Below, piece by piece: positions 7,257 to 14,486 of a stretch of DNA of 64,000 nucleotides. The DNA is taken from positions 1 through 64,000 of the forward strand of contig NZ_CAKMTD010000008.1 in assembly GCF_928391935.1 (NCBI RefSeq), in the 5' to 3' direction. The position numbers and the translations under genes were made by a program. The notes under the pieces are model-generated. The model searched no databases. It was not told where the DNA came from and was given only the letters and a program-made list of their open reading frames with translations. This stretch comes from Rothia nasimurium (GTDB taxonomy: Bacteria; Actinomycetota; Actinomycetes; Actinomycetales; Micrococcaceae). Every line of letters starts with the position of its first letter. Within the stretch, counting starts at the first letter, position 1.

Positions 7257-8316
7257 AACAACCCGCCGCGAGGTCTCCCGGTCTATCAACCAGTACGGGG
7301 TCTTTCCCGTTACCGTCTCCCGTATCCAGCAGCTGAGCCCCCACTTCGTGCGGATCTCCCTCACCGGCCGCTCCCTGCTCCACGCCGCCGAACCCATCGC
7401 AGACGGCACCGGCCGGGTCTTTGACGCCTACATTAAACTTCTGGTACCCCCGCCTGGGGCCAGCGGCCCGACCATGATTGAACTCGACGAATCCTGGCGC
7501 CAACGCTGGTTCGCCGCCCCCGCCTACGAACGAGGCCACATGCGGACCTACACGGTGCGTCACTCCCGGCTCGTGCCCTCCGTTGGCTTTGACGAAACCC
7601 CCCTCCTGGGTATGTTCCCCGCAGCAGCAGCTGACCTTACCCCCTTGGAGAGGCCCCTACCGGCTGGCGTCCAACCTGAAATCGATATCGACTTCGTGCT
7701 CCACGGGCCAGCCGACAGCTTAGATACCGGGAAGGCAGGAGAGTCGACCGGGCCAGGATCCACCTGGGCAGCCACAGCCCAGATCGGCCAGCAGGTCTCC
7801 ATCCTGGCCCCCCTCTACGGCTCTAGCCTCTGGAGCTCCTGGAATCCCGGCGCCGCCCACCGCCTGCTCCTCTTGGGGGACGAAACTGCAGCCCCAGCCG
7901 TCCTCTCAATCCTGCGCTCTTTACCGGCCGGGGCCCGGGGCACCGCCATTCTCGAAACCCCGGACGACGATGACCTCACCACCTGGGCTGAGGTGAAGGA
8001 CGCCGCCTCCCGTCTACCCGAACTCACCCTGCGCTGGGCCGCCCGCCCGCCTGGCCACAACCGGGGGGAAGCCCTCATCGCTCACCTGCGACAAACATGC
8101 GGGGTCGGGGCTGGCTGCGAGACAGCCCTGGAGTTCGTCGCCTCAGACGAAATCGTCTGGCAGCTCGCCGAAAACCCCCAAGGCAGCTATGTTTTCATCG
8201 CGGGGGAATCATCCCTCATCAAAACCCTGCGTCGGATCTGCGTCAACGAAGCGAAAATCCCAAAACACAACATCTCCTTCATGGGTTACTGGAAAGCCGG
8301 CCAAGCCGAAAGCTGA
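7249..8316 (+). CDS. Siderophore-interacting protein (ferric-siderophore reductase)
   Basis: A 355-residue cytoplasmic flavoprotein of the ViuB/SIP family, expected to reduce Fe(III) in imported siderophore and so release iron. It has an N-terminal FAD-binding barrel (VTRIQ-like start, RTYTVRHSR near residue 105) and a C-terminal SIP/NAD(P)H domain (HRLLLLGDETAAPAVLSIL, then YVFIAGESSLIKTLRR). The family's closing GYWKAGQAE is intact. I choose the TTG at 7249, preceded by CGGGAG and overlapping the ATPase stop, rather than the in-frame ATG at 7192 that lies inside the ATPase gene. It completes the uptake operon. Confidence 0.88.
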   Translation: MAKTTRREVSRSINQYGVFPVTVSRIQQLSPHFVRISLTGRSLLHAAEPIADGTGRVFDAYIKLLVPPPGASGPTMIELDESWRQRWFAAPAYERGHMRTYTVRHSRLVPSVGFDETPLLGMFPAAAADLTPLERPLPAGVQPEIDIDFVLHGPADSLDTGKAGESTGPGSTWAATAQIGQQVSILAPLYGSSLWSSWNPGAAHRLLLLGDETAAPAVLSILRSLPAGARGTAILETPDDDDLTTWAEVKDAASRLPELTLRWAARPPGHNRGEALIAHLRQTCGVGAGCETALEFVASDEIVWQLAENPQGSYVFIAGESSLIKTLRRICVNEAKIPKHNISFMGYWKAGQAES

Positions 8317-8393
8317 GGTAGGCCTGCTCACAATGTGTACACAAGGGCCAGGACACTTCTGCAGATGAGGGCCCTCGCGGTAGGTTAGAAACT

Positions 8394-9194
8394 GTGAAAA
8401 CACTGCTGAACACTGAAGAACCTATCCGCTACGTTGCCCTCGGCGATTCCTTCACCGAAGGCGTCGGCGACGACGCCCCAACCCGCCCCAACGGCGTCCG
8501 CGGCTGGGCCGACCGCGTCGCCGAACAGTTCATGCTCGCCGACCCCGCCGCAAGCTACGCCAACCTGGCTATCCGGGGCCGCCTGCTCGGTCCCATCATC
8601 GACGAACAGCTTGAACCAGCTCTCGCCCTCAAACCCAACCTGGTCTCCCTTATCGGCGGCGGCAATGACTCCCTGCGCCCCGGGTTCGACGTCGATGCCC
8701 TGGCCAGCCGCTACGATGCAGCCTTCAAGACCCTGCGCGATGAAGGTATCGAAGTCTTCACCATGACGGGCTTTGACCCCGGCCCCAAGGGCTTCTTTAG
8801 CGGAAACCGGGCTAGAGTTGCCCTCTTCAACGAAATCCTGCGCGAAGTGGCAGACGACCGTGGCGTGACCATCGTTGACTATTGGCGGATGCACGAACTC
8901 CTTGATCTGAGGTACTGGGCCCCCGACCGGCTGCACATGAACGCTGCCGGCCACACCCTCGTCGCCCGCCGGGTTCTTGAAACCCTCAGTGCTGAAAATA
9001 TACAAATCGGGGATCCCAGTGTGCCCGATGCCGAACACAAAACCCGGGTTCAAGAGGCCCTGGATAACGCCAAATGGGCGCGTGAATTCGTCGTTCCCTG
9101 GATTGGACGACGGCTGCGCGGCACTAGTTCCGGGGACGGAATCAGCCCCAAATATCCTCAGCTGACCCGTTTTGACACCGTGCCAGAACACTAA
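8394..9194 (+). CDS. SGNH/GDSL-family hydrolase
   Basis: A 266-residue esterase/lipase-like protein with no signal peptide. Block I is YVALGDSFTEG (catalytic Ser) near residue 18. The Asn/Gly block GGGNDSL is near residue 87. The catalytic Asp-x-x-His is in APDRLHMNAAGH near 180. The start is a GTG about 75 bases after the siderophore reductase. Substrate is unknown. Proximity to the iron operon could be chance, as no iron box is visible in front of it. Confidence 0.85.
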   Translation: MKTLLNTEEPIRYVALGDSFTEGVGDDAPTRPNGVRGWADRVAEQFMLADPAASYANLAIRGRLLGPIIDEQLEPALALKPNLVSLIGGGNDSLRPGFDVDALASRYDAAFKTLRDEGIEVFTMTGFDPGPKGFFSGNRARVALFNEILREVADDRGVTIVDYWRMHELLDLRYWAPDRLHMNAAGHTLVARRVLETLSAENIQIGDPSVPDAEHKTRVQEALDNAKWAREFVVPWIGRRLRGTSSGDGISPKYPQLTRFDTVPEH

Positions 9195-9765
9195 GACGGA
9201 CCCCATAAAACGGCTTTAACAGGTTCTAGGGAAGATTAAAAGCTTTAAGCTGTTAAAGTCACACTTAAGATTACAAGCGTGTAATTTACGGCTGGGGAGG
9301 GGTTGGCAGGCGGCTGAACCTACCCCTCCCCATGGCTAAAAACCCCGGAAATAAGCGCCCGATGACTTGCAGAAAGTTAAAAAACCGGTAGAATTGACAG
9401 AGGTTCAAACGCACCAGTTGAACCAGAAAAACAAGCTTGCGCACACCGGAGCAGGTAGACCCCGCACCGGCGGACGCAAGCTTTTTACTGGCCAAACAGG
9501 TTGCGTGGTATCCCGTAATTACCTAGACTTTAAGGCTGTTCGTAGTGGTGGCAACACCTCTCGTACACCTCAAGCTTCACCGTTTTTCCCGCGGCGGGGA
9601 TTCCTATCGGCCTCTCACCCGATAGCGAATCTCAAACACTCTAGCCTTGGAGAATAACCCGGTGCTCTACCTATAGGTGACGGGACGCCCATTGCTGATT
9701 GCTCCCTTCCAAGAGCAAACGCCAACTGCGTACCGTCATTTCGTCAACAATTGGAGGAGAAAACT
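9195..9765 (+). other. Gene-free structured region upstream of rpmB
   Basis: No credible gene in 570 bases. It holds several hairpins: GGGGAGGGG/CCCCTCCCC near 9294-9332, GGTTCAA/TTGAACC at 9402-9424, the terminator-like stem at 9433-9486, TATCGG/CCGATA near 9605-9624, and TTGCTC/GAGCAA near 9698-9717. The density of stems suggests a long 5' leader with attenuation for the ribosomal-protein operon, but no known leader family was recognised. Confidence 0.5.
9433..9487 (+). terminator. Terminator-like hairpin in the rpmB leader
   Basis: AAGCTTGCG and CGCAAGCTT form a perfect 9-bp outer stem around an inner CCGG/CCGG region, directly followed by TTTTT. It lies 280 bases before rpmB, so it could be an attenuator or the end of a short upstream transcript. 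Confidence 0.6.
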
Positions 9766-10002
9766 ATGGCAGCTGTCTGCCAGGTGACCGGAGCTGTTCC
9801 CGGCTTTGGACACAGCATCTCGCACTCGCATCGCCGCAACAAGCGTCGTTTCGATCCTAACGTCCAGAAGAAGAAGTACTACGTACCCTCACTTCGTCGC
9901 AACGTAACCCTGAACGTCTCTGCAAAGGGCATCAAGGTTATTGACGCACGTGGTATCGACGCAGTAGTAGCTGACATCCTTGCACGCGGAGAGAAGATCT
10001 AA
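9766..10002 (+). CDS. rpmB: 50S ribosomal protein L28 (zinc-free type)
   Basis: A 78-residue L28 with the family block [20 protein letters not shown] near residues 13-32. It has only one cysteine and lacks the paired CxxC of the zinc-binding form, so it is the zinc-independent version seen in mycobacterial rpmB2. The ATG is preceded by TTGGAGGAG, an excellent ribosome-binding site, which decides against the ATG 15 bases upstream. rpmG follows two bases after its stop. Confidence 0.95.
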   Translation: MAAVCQVTGAVPGFGHSISHSHRRNKRRFDPNVQKKKYYVPSLRRNVTLNVSAKGIKVIDARGIDAVVADILARGEKI

Positions 10003-10004
10003 AC

Positions 10005-10175
10005 ATGGCATCAAAGGCTAAGGACCTACGTCCTATCATCAAGCTCAAGTCCACTGCGGGCACCGGCTACACTTACGTCACCCGTAAGAACCGCCGCAAC
10101 AACCCCGATCGTATGGTTCTCAAGAAGTACGATCCCGTTGTCCGTAAGCACGTTGACTTCCGAGAGGAGCGCTAA
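10005..10175 (+). CDS. rpmG: 50S ribosomal protein L33 (zinc-free type)
   Basis: A 56-residue L33 in the large subunit. The translation starts [20 protein letters not shown] and ends [15 protein letters not shown]. It has no cysteine, so it lacks the zinc ribbon and matches the alternative actinobacterial L33. It sits between rpmB and rpsN with gaps of two and three bases, clearly one operon. Confidence 0.95.
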   Translation: MASKAKDLRPIIKLKSTAGTGYTYVTRKNRRNNPDRMVLKKYDPVVRKHVDFREER

Positions 10176-10178
10176 ACA

Positions 10179-10484
10179 ATGGCGAAGAAGTCCAAGATCG
10201 CTCGTAACGAGCAGCGCAAGGTCATCGTAGCCCGCTACGCTGAAAAGCGCCTGGAACTCAAGAAGACCCTGATCGACGAAAATGCAACCCCCGAAGAGCG
10301 CGAAGCCGCTCGCGTAGGTCTGCAGAAGCTGCCCCGCAACGCTTCACCCGTCCGCGTCCGCAACCGCGACCAGATCGACGGCCGCCCCCGTGGTACCTTC
10401 CAGAAGTTTGGTATCTCACGCGTACGCTTCCGTGAGATGGCACACCGCGGCGAACTGCCCGGCGTCACCAAGTCTTCCTGGTAA
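10179..10484 (+). CDS. rpsN: 30S ribosomal protein S14 (zinc-free long type)
   Basis: A 101-residue S14. The C-terminal block [20 protein letters not shown] is diagnostic. The length and the absence of the CxxC pair mark the long, zinc-independent form. It ends the rpmB-rpmG-rpsN operon. In mycobacteria and streptomycetes this trio is Zur-repressed and duplicates zinc-binding paralogues; no Zur-like palindrome is visible here, so these may be the main copies. Confidence 0.95.
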   Translation: MAKKSKIARNEQRKVIVARYAEKRLELKKTLIDENATPEEREAARVGLQKLPRNASPVRVRNRDQIDGRPRGTFQKFGISRVRFREMAHRGELPGVTKSSW

Positions 10485-10564
10485 TCTGCAACTGATATGG
10501 GTAGCCTTGTCACCAGGGCTAACCCCCAGTCGCAATTTTGTGAAAGTCTCAGAAGGAGCATTCA

Positions 10565-10852
10565 ATGGCTAAGAACCGTAGCGAACTCGTCGCAGAGGTT
10601 GCAGAGAAGGCCGGCACCAGCCAGGCTGCAGTGAACGGCGTTCTCGACGCCCTCTTCCAGGTCTTCGAAGCATCTGTTGCTAAGGGCGAGAAGATCACCA
10701 TCCCCGGCTGGATGGCAATTGAGCGCACCGATCGTGCCGCTCGCACCGGTCGCAACCCCCAGACCGGCGAAACCATTCAGATTCCCGCGGGCCACGGCGT
10801 CAAGCTGACCGCAGGTTCAAAGCTGAAGGCAGCAGTCTCCACCAAGAAGTAA
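10565..10852 (+). CDS. hup: HU-family nucleoid DNA-binding protein
   Basis: A 95-residue HU/IHF-type protein. The helical N-terminus MAKNRSELVAEVAEKAG is followed by the DNA-binding arm RTGRNPQTGETIQIPAGHG near residues 57-75. There is no lysine-rich C-terminal extension like that of mycobacterial HupB. An AGAAGGAG ribosome-binding site precedes the ATG. It is probably transcribed separately from rpsN, 80 bases away, and ends at a strong terminator. Confidence 0.95.
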   Translation: MAKNRSELVAEVAEKAGTSQAAVNGVLDALFQVFEASVAKGEKITIPGWMAIERTDRAARTGRNPQTGETIQIPAGHGVKLTAGSKLKAAVSTKK

Positions 10853-10870
10853 TTCTTGAGACAGGCTTCA

Positions 10871-10904
10871 AAGGGCCACCTCACGTAGAGGTGGCCCTTT
10901 TGCT
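10871..10904 (+). terminator. Intrinsic terminator after hup
   Basis: AGGGCCACCTC and GAGGTGGCCCT pair around ACGTA, followed by TTTT. Confidence 0.9.
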
Positions 10905-10945
10905 ATGCCTGCTGCAGGAATAAAAGTCTGGACTTAGTCCCATAA

Positions 10946-10987
10946 GTAGGTGCTGAGATACCTGCAGATGGGGCTAAGTACCTACAG
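10946..10987 (+). repeat. 42-bp element flanking the copper cluster, left copy
   Basis: The element opens GTAGGTGCTGAG and closes AAGTACCTACAG. It matches the reverse complement of 16708-16749 at 37 of 42 positions. It lies 75 bases upstream of the first gene of the copper cluster, where it could carry an operator; TACCTRCAG occurs twice inside it. Confidence 0.85.
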
Positions 10988-11061
10988 GTGGAGGGCTATG
11001 AGATAATAGGCAAGGCCTCAGAAACCAGGACCACACCCACACGGCAGGAAAGGGGGAGAGC

Positions 11062-11658
11062 ATGAACCAGCGCAGCCGCAAGGTCGCCCGCGCCTGGATA
11101 ATCGCAACCTCCGCCACCAGCCTAGGCGCAGCCTCCCACCTGCTCGGTGGAGGTCACCTGCCCCACCCCATCGTCCTGGCCCTAGCCACCGCCCTGGCAG
11201 CCCTCATCACCCTGGGTATCACCCAGCTGAAACTGCCCCGAACCAGTCTTGGGGCAGGCGTCCTCGTCGGCCAGGGAATCCTGCACCTGCTCTACAGTTA
11301 CGGCCACCCCGTCAGCCACCTTGCCACCCACACCGGCGGGCACCAGCACGGGGAAACCGCCGCAGCCCTCACAGCCGTCGCCCTGGACGGCCACAGCTAC
11401 GGTGCTGGAATGTGGCTGGCCCACAGCCTAGCTGCAGGAGCCACCTATGCCATCCTGGCCTACAGCGAAGAGCTACTGGGCGTCCTCAAAACCCTGCTCG
11501 GTTACGCCCGCAGGTTCTTTGAGACGCCGAAACTTCCGGCCCTCACCCTGGCCCCCACAATCCGGGAGGCGACAGGGCACCTCCTGGTCCTGAAAGAAAT
11601 CCTCGCAGGAGGTACCCGAACCAGCCGGGGCCCTCCGCCAGCCCTTGCCTACAGATAA
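11062..11658 (+). CDS. Histidine-rich membrane protein of the copper cluster
   Basis: A 198-residue protein that I do not recognise as a named family. It shows about four membrane segments (near residues 10-28, 33-52, 60-78 and 110-135). The loop between the third and fourth is rich in histidine (HPVSHLATHTGGHQHGE). A basic cytoplasmic tail ends the protein. It opens a run of five same-strand genes for copper handling, and the His loop could bind Cu on the outer face. Start ATG after AAAGGGGGAG. Function is inferred from position only. Confidence 0.72.
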   Translation: MNQRSRKVARAWIIATSATSLGAASHLLGGGHLPHPIVLALATALAALITLGITQLKLPRTSLGAGVLVGQGILHLLYSYGHPVSHLATHTGGHQHGETAAALTAVALDGHSYGAGMWLAHSLAAGATYAILAYSEELLGVLKTLLGYARRFFETPKLPALTLAPTIREATGHLLVLKEILAGGTRTSRGPPPALAYR

Positions 11659-11702
11659 CCCGCAGCAACCGCTGTCGGGTCCCTACGTACGCAAGGAATC
11701 CC

Positions 11703-12299
11703 ATGAAAAAGGCAAACGCCGCAAAAATTATGGCCGCAACCGGCCTCCTGCTTGCAGGTAGCATCACATCAGCTGCCGCCCACGACGAACTCGTCAGCAG
11801 CTACCCCGCAGACGGAGAAACAGTTGCCGTCGGCATCGACGAAATTACAATGACCTACTCCGGCAACATCATGGACGTTGACGGCGCGAACCAGGTCGTC
11901 GTCACGAATGCCGCCGGTGAAAACGTCACAGAAGAAACCCCGGACATCGACAACCGCACCGTCAGCCAGGACCTCTCACCGGCTGCCCTCGAACCCGGCA
12001 CCTACACCGTGACCTGGCGCGTTGTTTCCTCCGACGGGCACCCCATCCAGGGGACTTTCAACTACACCGTAGGGGAGGGGCAGGACGCCACCCCCAGCAG
12101 CTCAGCTGAGGCAAGTAGCCCGGCTGCGACCTCCGAAACCAGCGCACCAGCCCAGGCTGCAGAAACTAAGGCTGCTAGCGACCCCGTCACCCAGGCAGCC
12201 GAGGGTCTCAGCCTGCCCGTAAAACTGCTCATCCTCCTCGGTGGCCTAGCAACCCTCGGACTCGTTGCTACGGTGCTGCTGAAAGCCCGCAAAAAGTAA
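11703..12299 (+). CDS. CopC-domain copper-binding protein (CopC/YobA type)
   Basis: A 198-residue exported protein. A signal peptide at residues 1-24 ends at AAAHDELVSSYP, so the mature chain starts with His, the first Cu(II) ligand in CopC. The CopC beta-sandwich follows (GIDEITMTYSGNI; WRVVSSDGHPIQGTFNYTVG, with the conserved Asp-Gly-His). A Ser/Ala-rich linker leads to one C-terminal membrane anchor at about 170-192. It would bind copper outside the membrane and pass it to the CopD-domain protein encoded downstream. Confidence 0.9.
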   Translation: MKKANAAKIMAATGLLLAGSITSAAAHDELVSSYPADGETVAVGIDEITMTYSGNIMDVDGANQVVVTNAAGENVTEETPDIDNRTVSQDLSPAALEPGTYTVTWRVVSSDGHPIQGTFNYTVGEGQDATPSSSAEASSPAATSETSAPAQAAETKAASDPVTQAAEGLSLPVKLLILLGGLATLGLVATVLLKARKK

Positions 12300-12399
12300 G
12301 GACGAAGGCAGGGTCACCCCCTGCGGGTAGCTGACCTGCCTTCTCCTGTCCCTCATCATGAACTGGCCTGCACCGGCGCAGGCCCACACCCGAAAGAAT

Positions 12400-13074
12400 A
12401 TGACCATGTCATCCAAGAAAACCCTGACCATCGGTGTTTACGCCGCCCTTGCAACCTTGACCCTGGCCGCCTGCGGTGGAGGGGCTAACCAGGCCTCACA
12501 CACCGCTAGCGCAAGCGCCTCAGCAAGCAGCTCAGCGACCGCCAGCGCCCCTGCTAGCGCCACTGCATCAGCTACCAGCCAGGTTGCTCTTGCTGTCCAC
12601 GACGCCTGGGTTAAGGCCGCAAGCAGCAACATGACCGGTGCCTTTGCCACCATCACCAATGAGAGCGACCAGCCCATCACCATCGAAGGAGCCTCAGCGA
12701 CCTCCGCAGGCATGGTTGAACTCCACACCACCGAAATTGATGCCGCAACCGGAACCTCCACCATGAAGAAGGTAGAGGGCGGCTTCACCCTCGAACCCGG
12801 GGCAACCCTCGAACTGGTCCCAGGCGGTGACCACATCATGCTCATGGACATGAAGTGCTCCCTCGTTGCCGGTAGCACCGCCGTCATCACCCTAGACACC
12901 AGCGCAGGCGAACTCAGCTTTGATGCAGTTGTCCGCGACTACGAGGGTGCCAAGGAAGAATATGCCCCCGGTGACCACAGCGGCCACGAAACCATGGGCA
13001 CCGCCGAAGACAGTGACGGCCACAACCACAGCCACACAGCTGAAGAGGCCGCCGTCCTTCCTCAGTGCGCCTAG
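12400..13074 (+). CDS. PCuAC-domain copper chaperone lipoprotein
   Basis: A 224-residue lipoprotein (lipobox LAAC near residue 24) with a Ser/Ala linker and a PCuAC domain carrying the HxnMx21HxM-type copper site: VELHTTEIDAATGTSTM and then GGDHIMLMDMKC. A His-rich tail (HSGHETMG, GHNHSH) could bind additional copper. PCuAC proteins deliver Cu(I) to the CuA site of cytochrome oxidase; the homologous ECuC of Streptomyces works with a DyP peroxidase, as encoded next here. The start at 12400 follows CGAAAGAAT; the ATG at 12406 is also possible. Confidence 0.88.
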   Translation: MTMSSKKTLTIGVYAALATLTLAACGGGANQASHTASASASASSSATASAPASATASATSQVALAVHDAWVKAASSNMTGAFATITNESDQPITIEGASATSAGMVELHTTEIDAATGTSTMKKVEGGFTLEPGATLELVPGGDHIMLMDMKCSLVAGSTAVITLDTSAGELSFDAVVRDYEGAKEEYAPGDHSGHETMGTAEDSDGHNHSHTAEEAAVLPQCA

Positions 13075-13088
13075 GAAGATAAAGCAGC

Positions 13089-14456
13089 ATGAGTAGCTCC
13101 TTCGACGAAGACCTCGAACGCGCCATCAGCGGTGCCCAAGAGCCCCAGGGGGGCCCCGGCAAAAACCAGAAGGCCCAGGCCCCAGCATCGGGGCTGGACG
13201 GCGGGCCGGGAACCAGCCGACGGGCCGTCCTGACCGCAGGAATTGCAGGCGCAGGCCTTGGCATAACCGGCACCCTGGCAAGCCAATATGCCGCTAAGGC
13301 TATTGAGTCGGGGCAGGAGGCTACCCCAGAGGTACCTCCGCTCGAAGGGGCTACCGTGCCCTTCTACGGTCAACGGCAAGCCGGTGTAGATACCCCTGCA
13401 CCGGCCCACGCCAGCTTCATCGCCGTCAACCTGAACAGTGAGATAGACCAGGACGGCGTCCGTCGCCTCCTGCGCATCCTGACCGACGACGCCGCCCGCC
13501 TCACTCAGGGAAAGGCAAGCCTGACCGACCAGGAAGCCGAACTGGCCAGCGTCGCCGCCCACCTCACCGTCACCATCGGCTTCGGCCCGCGCATCTTCGA
13601 CATCGTGGCCCCCGAGAAAAAACCAGCCTGGCTCAAGCCCCTCCCCGCCTTCGAACAGATCGACCAGCTACAGCCCGAATGGAATGACGGGGACCTCCTC
13701 CTCCAACTCTGCGCCGACGACCCCATGACCATCGCCCACGCCCAGAGGGTCCTCCTCAAAAACGTGCGAACCTTCGGCCGTGTTCACTGGGTCCAGGAAG
13801 GCTTCCGCCGCGCCTACGGCAGCGAACGCCCCGGCCAGACCGTCCGAAACCTCTTCGGCCAAATTGACGGCACCATCAACCCAGCCAGCGAGGACGGCAG
13901 CATGGACGCCATGGTCTGGGGCAACCACGAAGAACTCACCCCCTGGGAACCCGGCGGAACCTCCCTCGTCATCCGCCGAATCCACATGAACCTGGATACC
14001 TGGGACCAGGCCGACCGGCCCGCCCGGGAGGACGCCGTCGGGCGAAAACTCTCCAACGGGGCGCCCCTCACCGGAGAAAATGAACGCGACCCCGCCGACC
14101 TCTCAGCCACCAACGAACTAGGCTTTACCGTCATAGCCCCCTACGCCCACATTCGTCGGGCCGCAGCAACCACTCGGGTTGAGCGAATCCTACGCCGGGG
14201 CTACAGCTACAACTTGCCGGTAGCCAACGCCTCGGGATTATCAGAACACGGGCAAACCAGCGGGGGAATCAGCAACTCCGGCCTCATCTTCTGCTCCTAC
14301 CAGGCTGATCCCGTCCAACAATTTCTGCCGATTCAACAACGCCTTGCTGAACTGGACATGCTCAACACCTGGACTGTTCCCATCGGGTCAGCCGTCTTCG
14401 CCCTCCCCGCAGGGTGTCAAGAGGGTGGCTTCGTGGGTGAAGGCCTCTTCCAGTAA
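13089..14456 (+). CDS. Tat-exported DyP-type haem peroxidase (EfeB/DtpA-like)
   Basis: A 455-residue peroxidase. The N-terminal half has a twin-arginine signal, SRRAVLTAGIAGAG near residues 40-53. The DyP signature GxxDG appears as FGQIDGTINP near 258. The proximal haem histidine probably lies in IRRIHMNLDTW. In Streptomyces lividans a Tat-exported DyP (DtpA) acts with a PCuAC chaperone in copper trafficking, and the gene order here matches that idea. EfeB of the iron system is the alternative, but no efeU or efeO is nearby. Confidence 0.9.
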   Translation: MSSSFDEDLERAISGAQEPQGGPGKNQKAQAPASGLDGGPGTSRRAVLTAGIAGAGLGITGTLASQYAAKAIESGQEATPEVPPLEGATVPFYGQRQAGVDTPAPAHASFIAVNLNSEIDQDGVRRLLRILTDDAARLTQGKASLTDQEAELASVAAHLTVTIGFGPRIFDIVAPEKKPAWLKPLPAFEQIDQLQPEWNDGDLLLQLCADDPMTIAHAQRVLLKNVRTFGRVHWVQEGFRRAYGSERPGQTVRNLFGQIDGTINPASEDGSMDAMVWGNHEELTPWEPGGTSLVIRRIHMNLDTWDQADRPAREDAVGRKLSNGAPLTGENERDPADLSATNELGFTVIAPYAHIRRAAATTRVERILRRGYSYNLPVANASGLSEHGQTSGGISNSGLIFCSYQADPVQQFLPIQQRLAELDMLNTWTVPIGSAVFALPAGCQEGGFVGEGLFQ

Positions 14457-14486
14457 ATACCTCATACTGCATACACACTGATCACA

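Noticed and set aside
9367..9657. 96-residue plus-strand frame upstream of rpmB
   Set aside because: No ribosome-binding site, it crosses several hairpins including a terminator, and its composition is not protein-like.
9661..9765. Zur operator in front of rpmB
   Set aside because: No palindrome resembling TGAAAATCATTTTCA was found in the leader.
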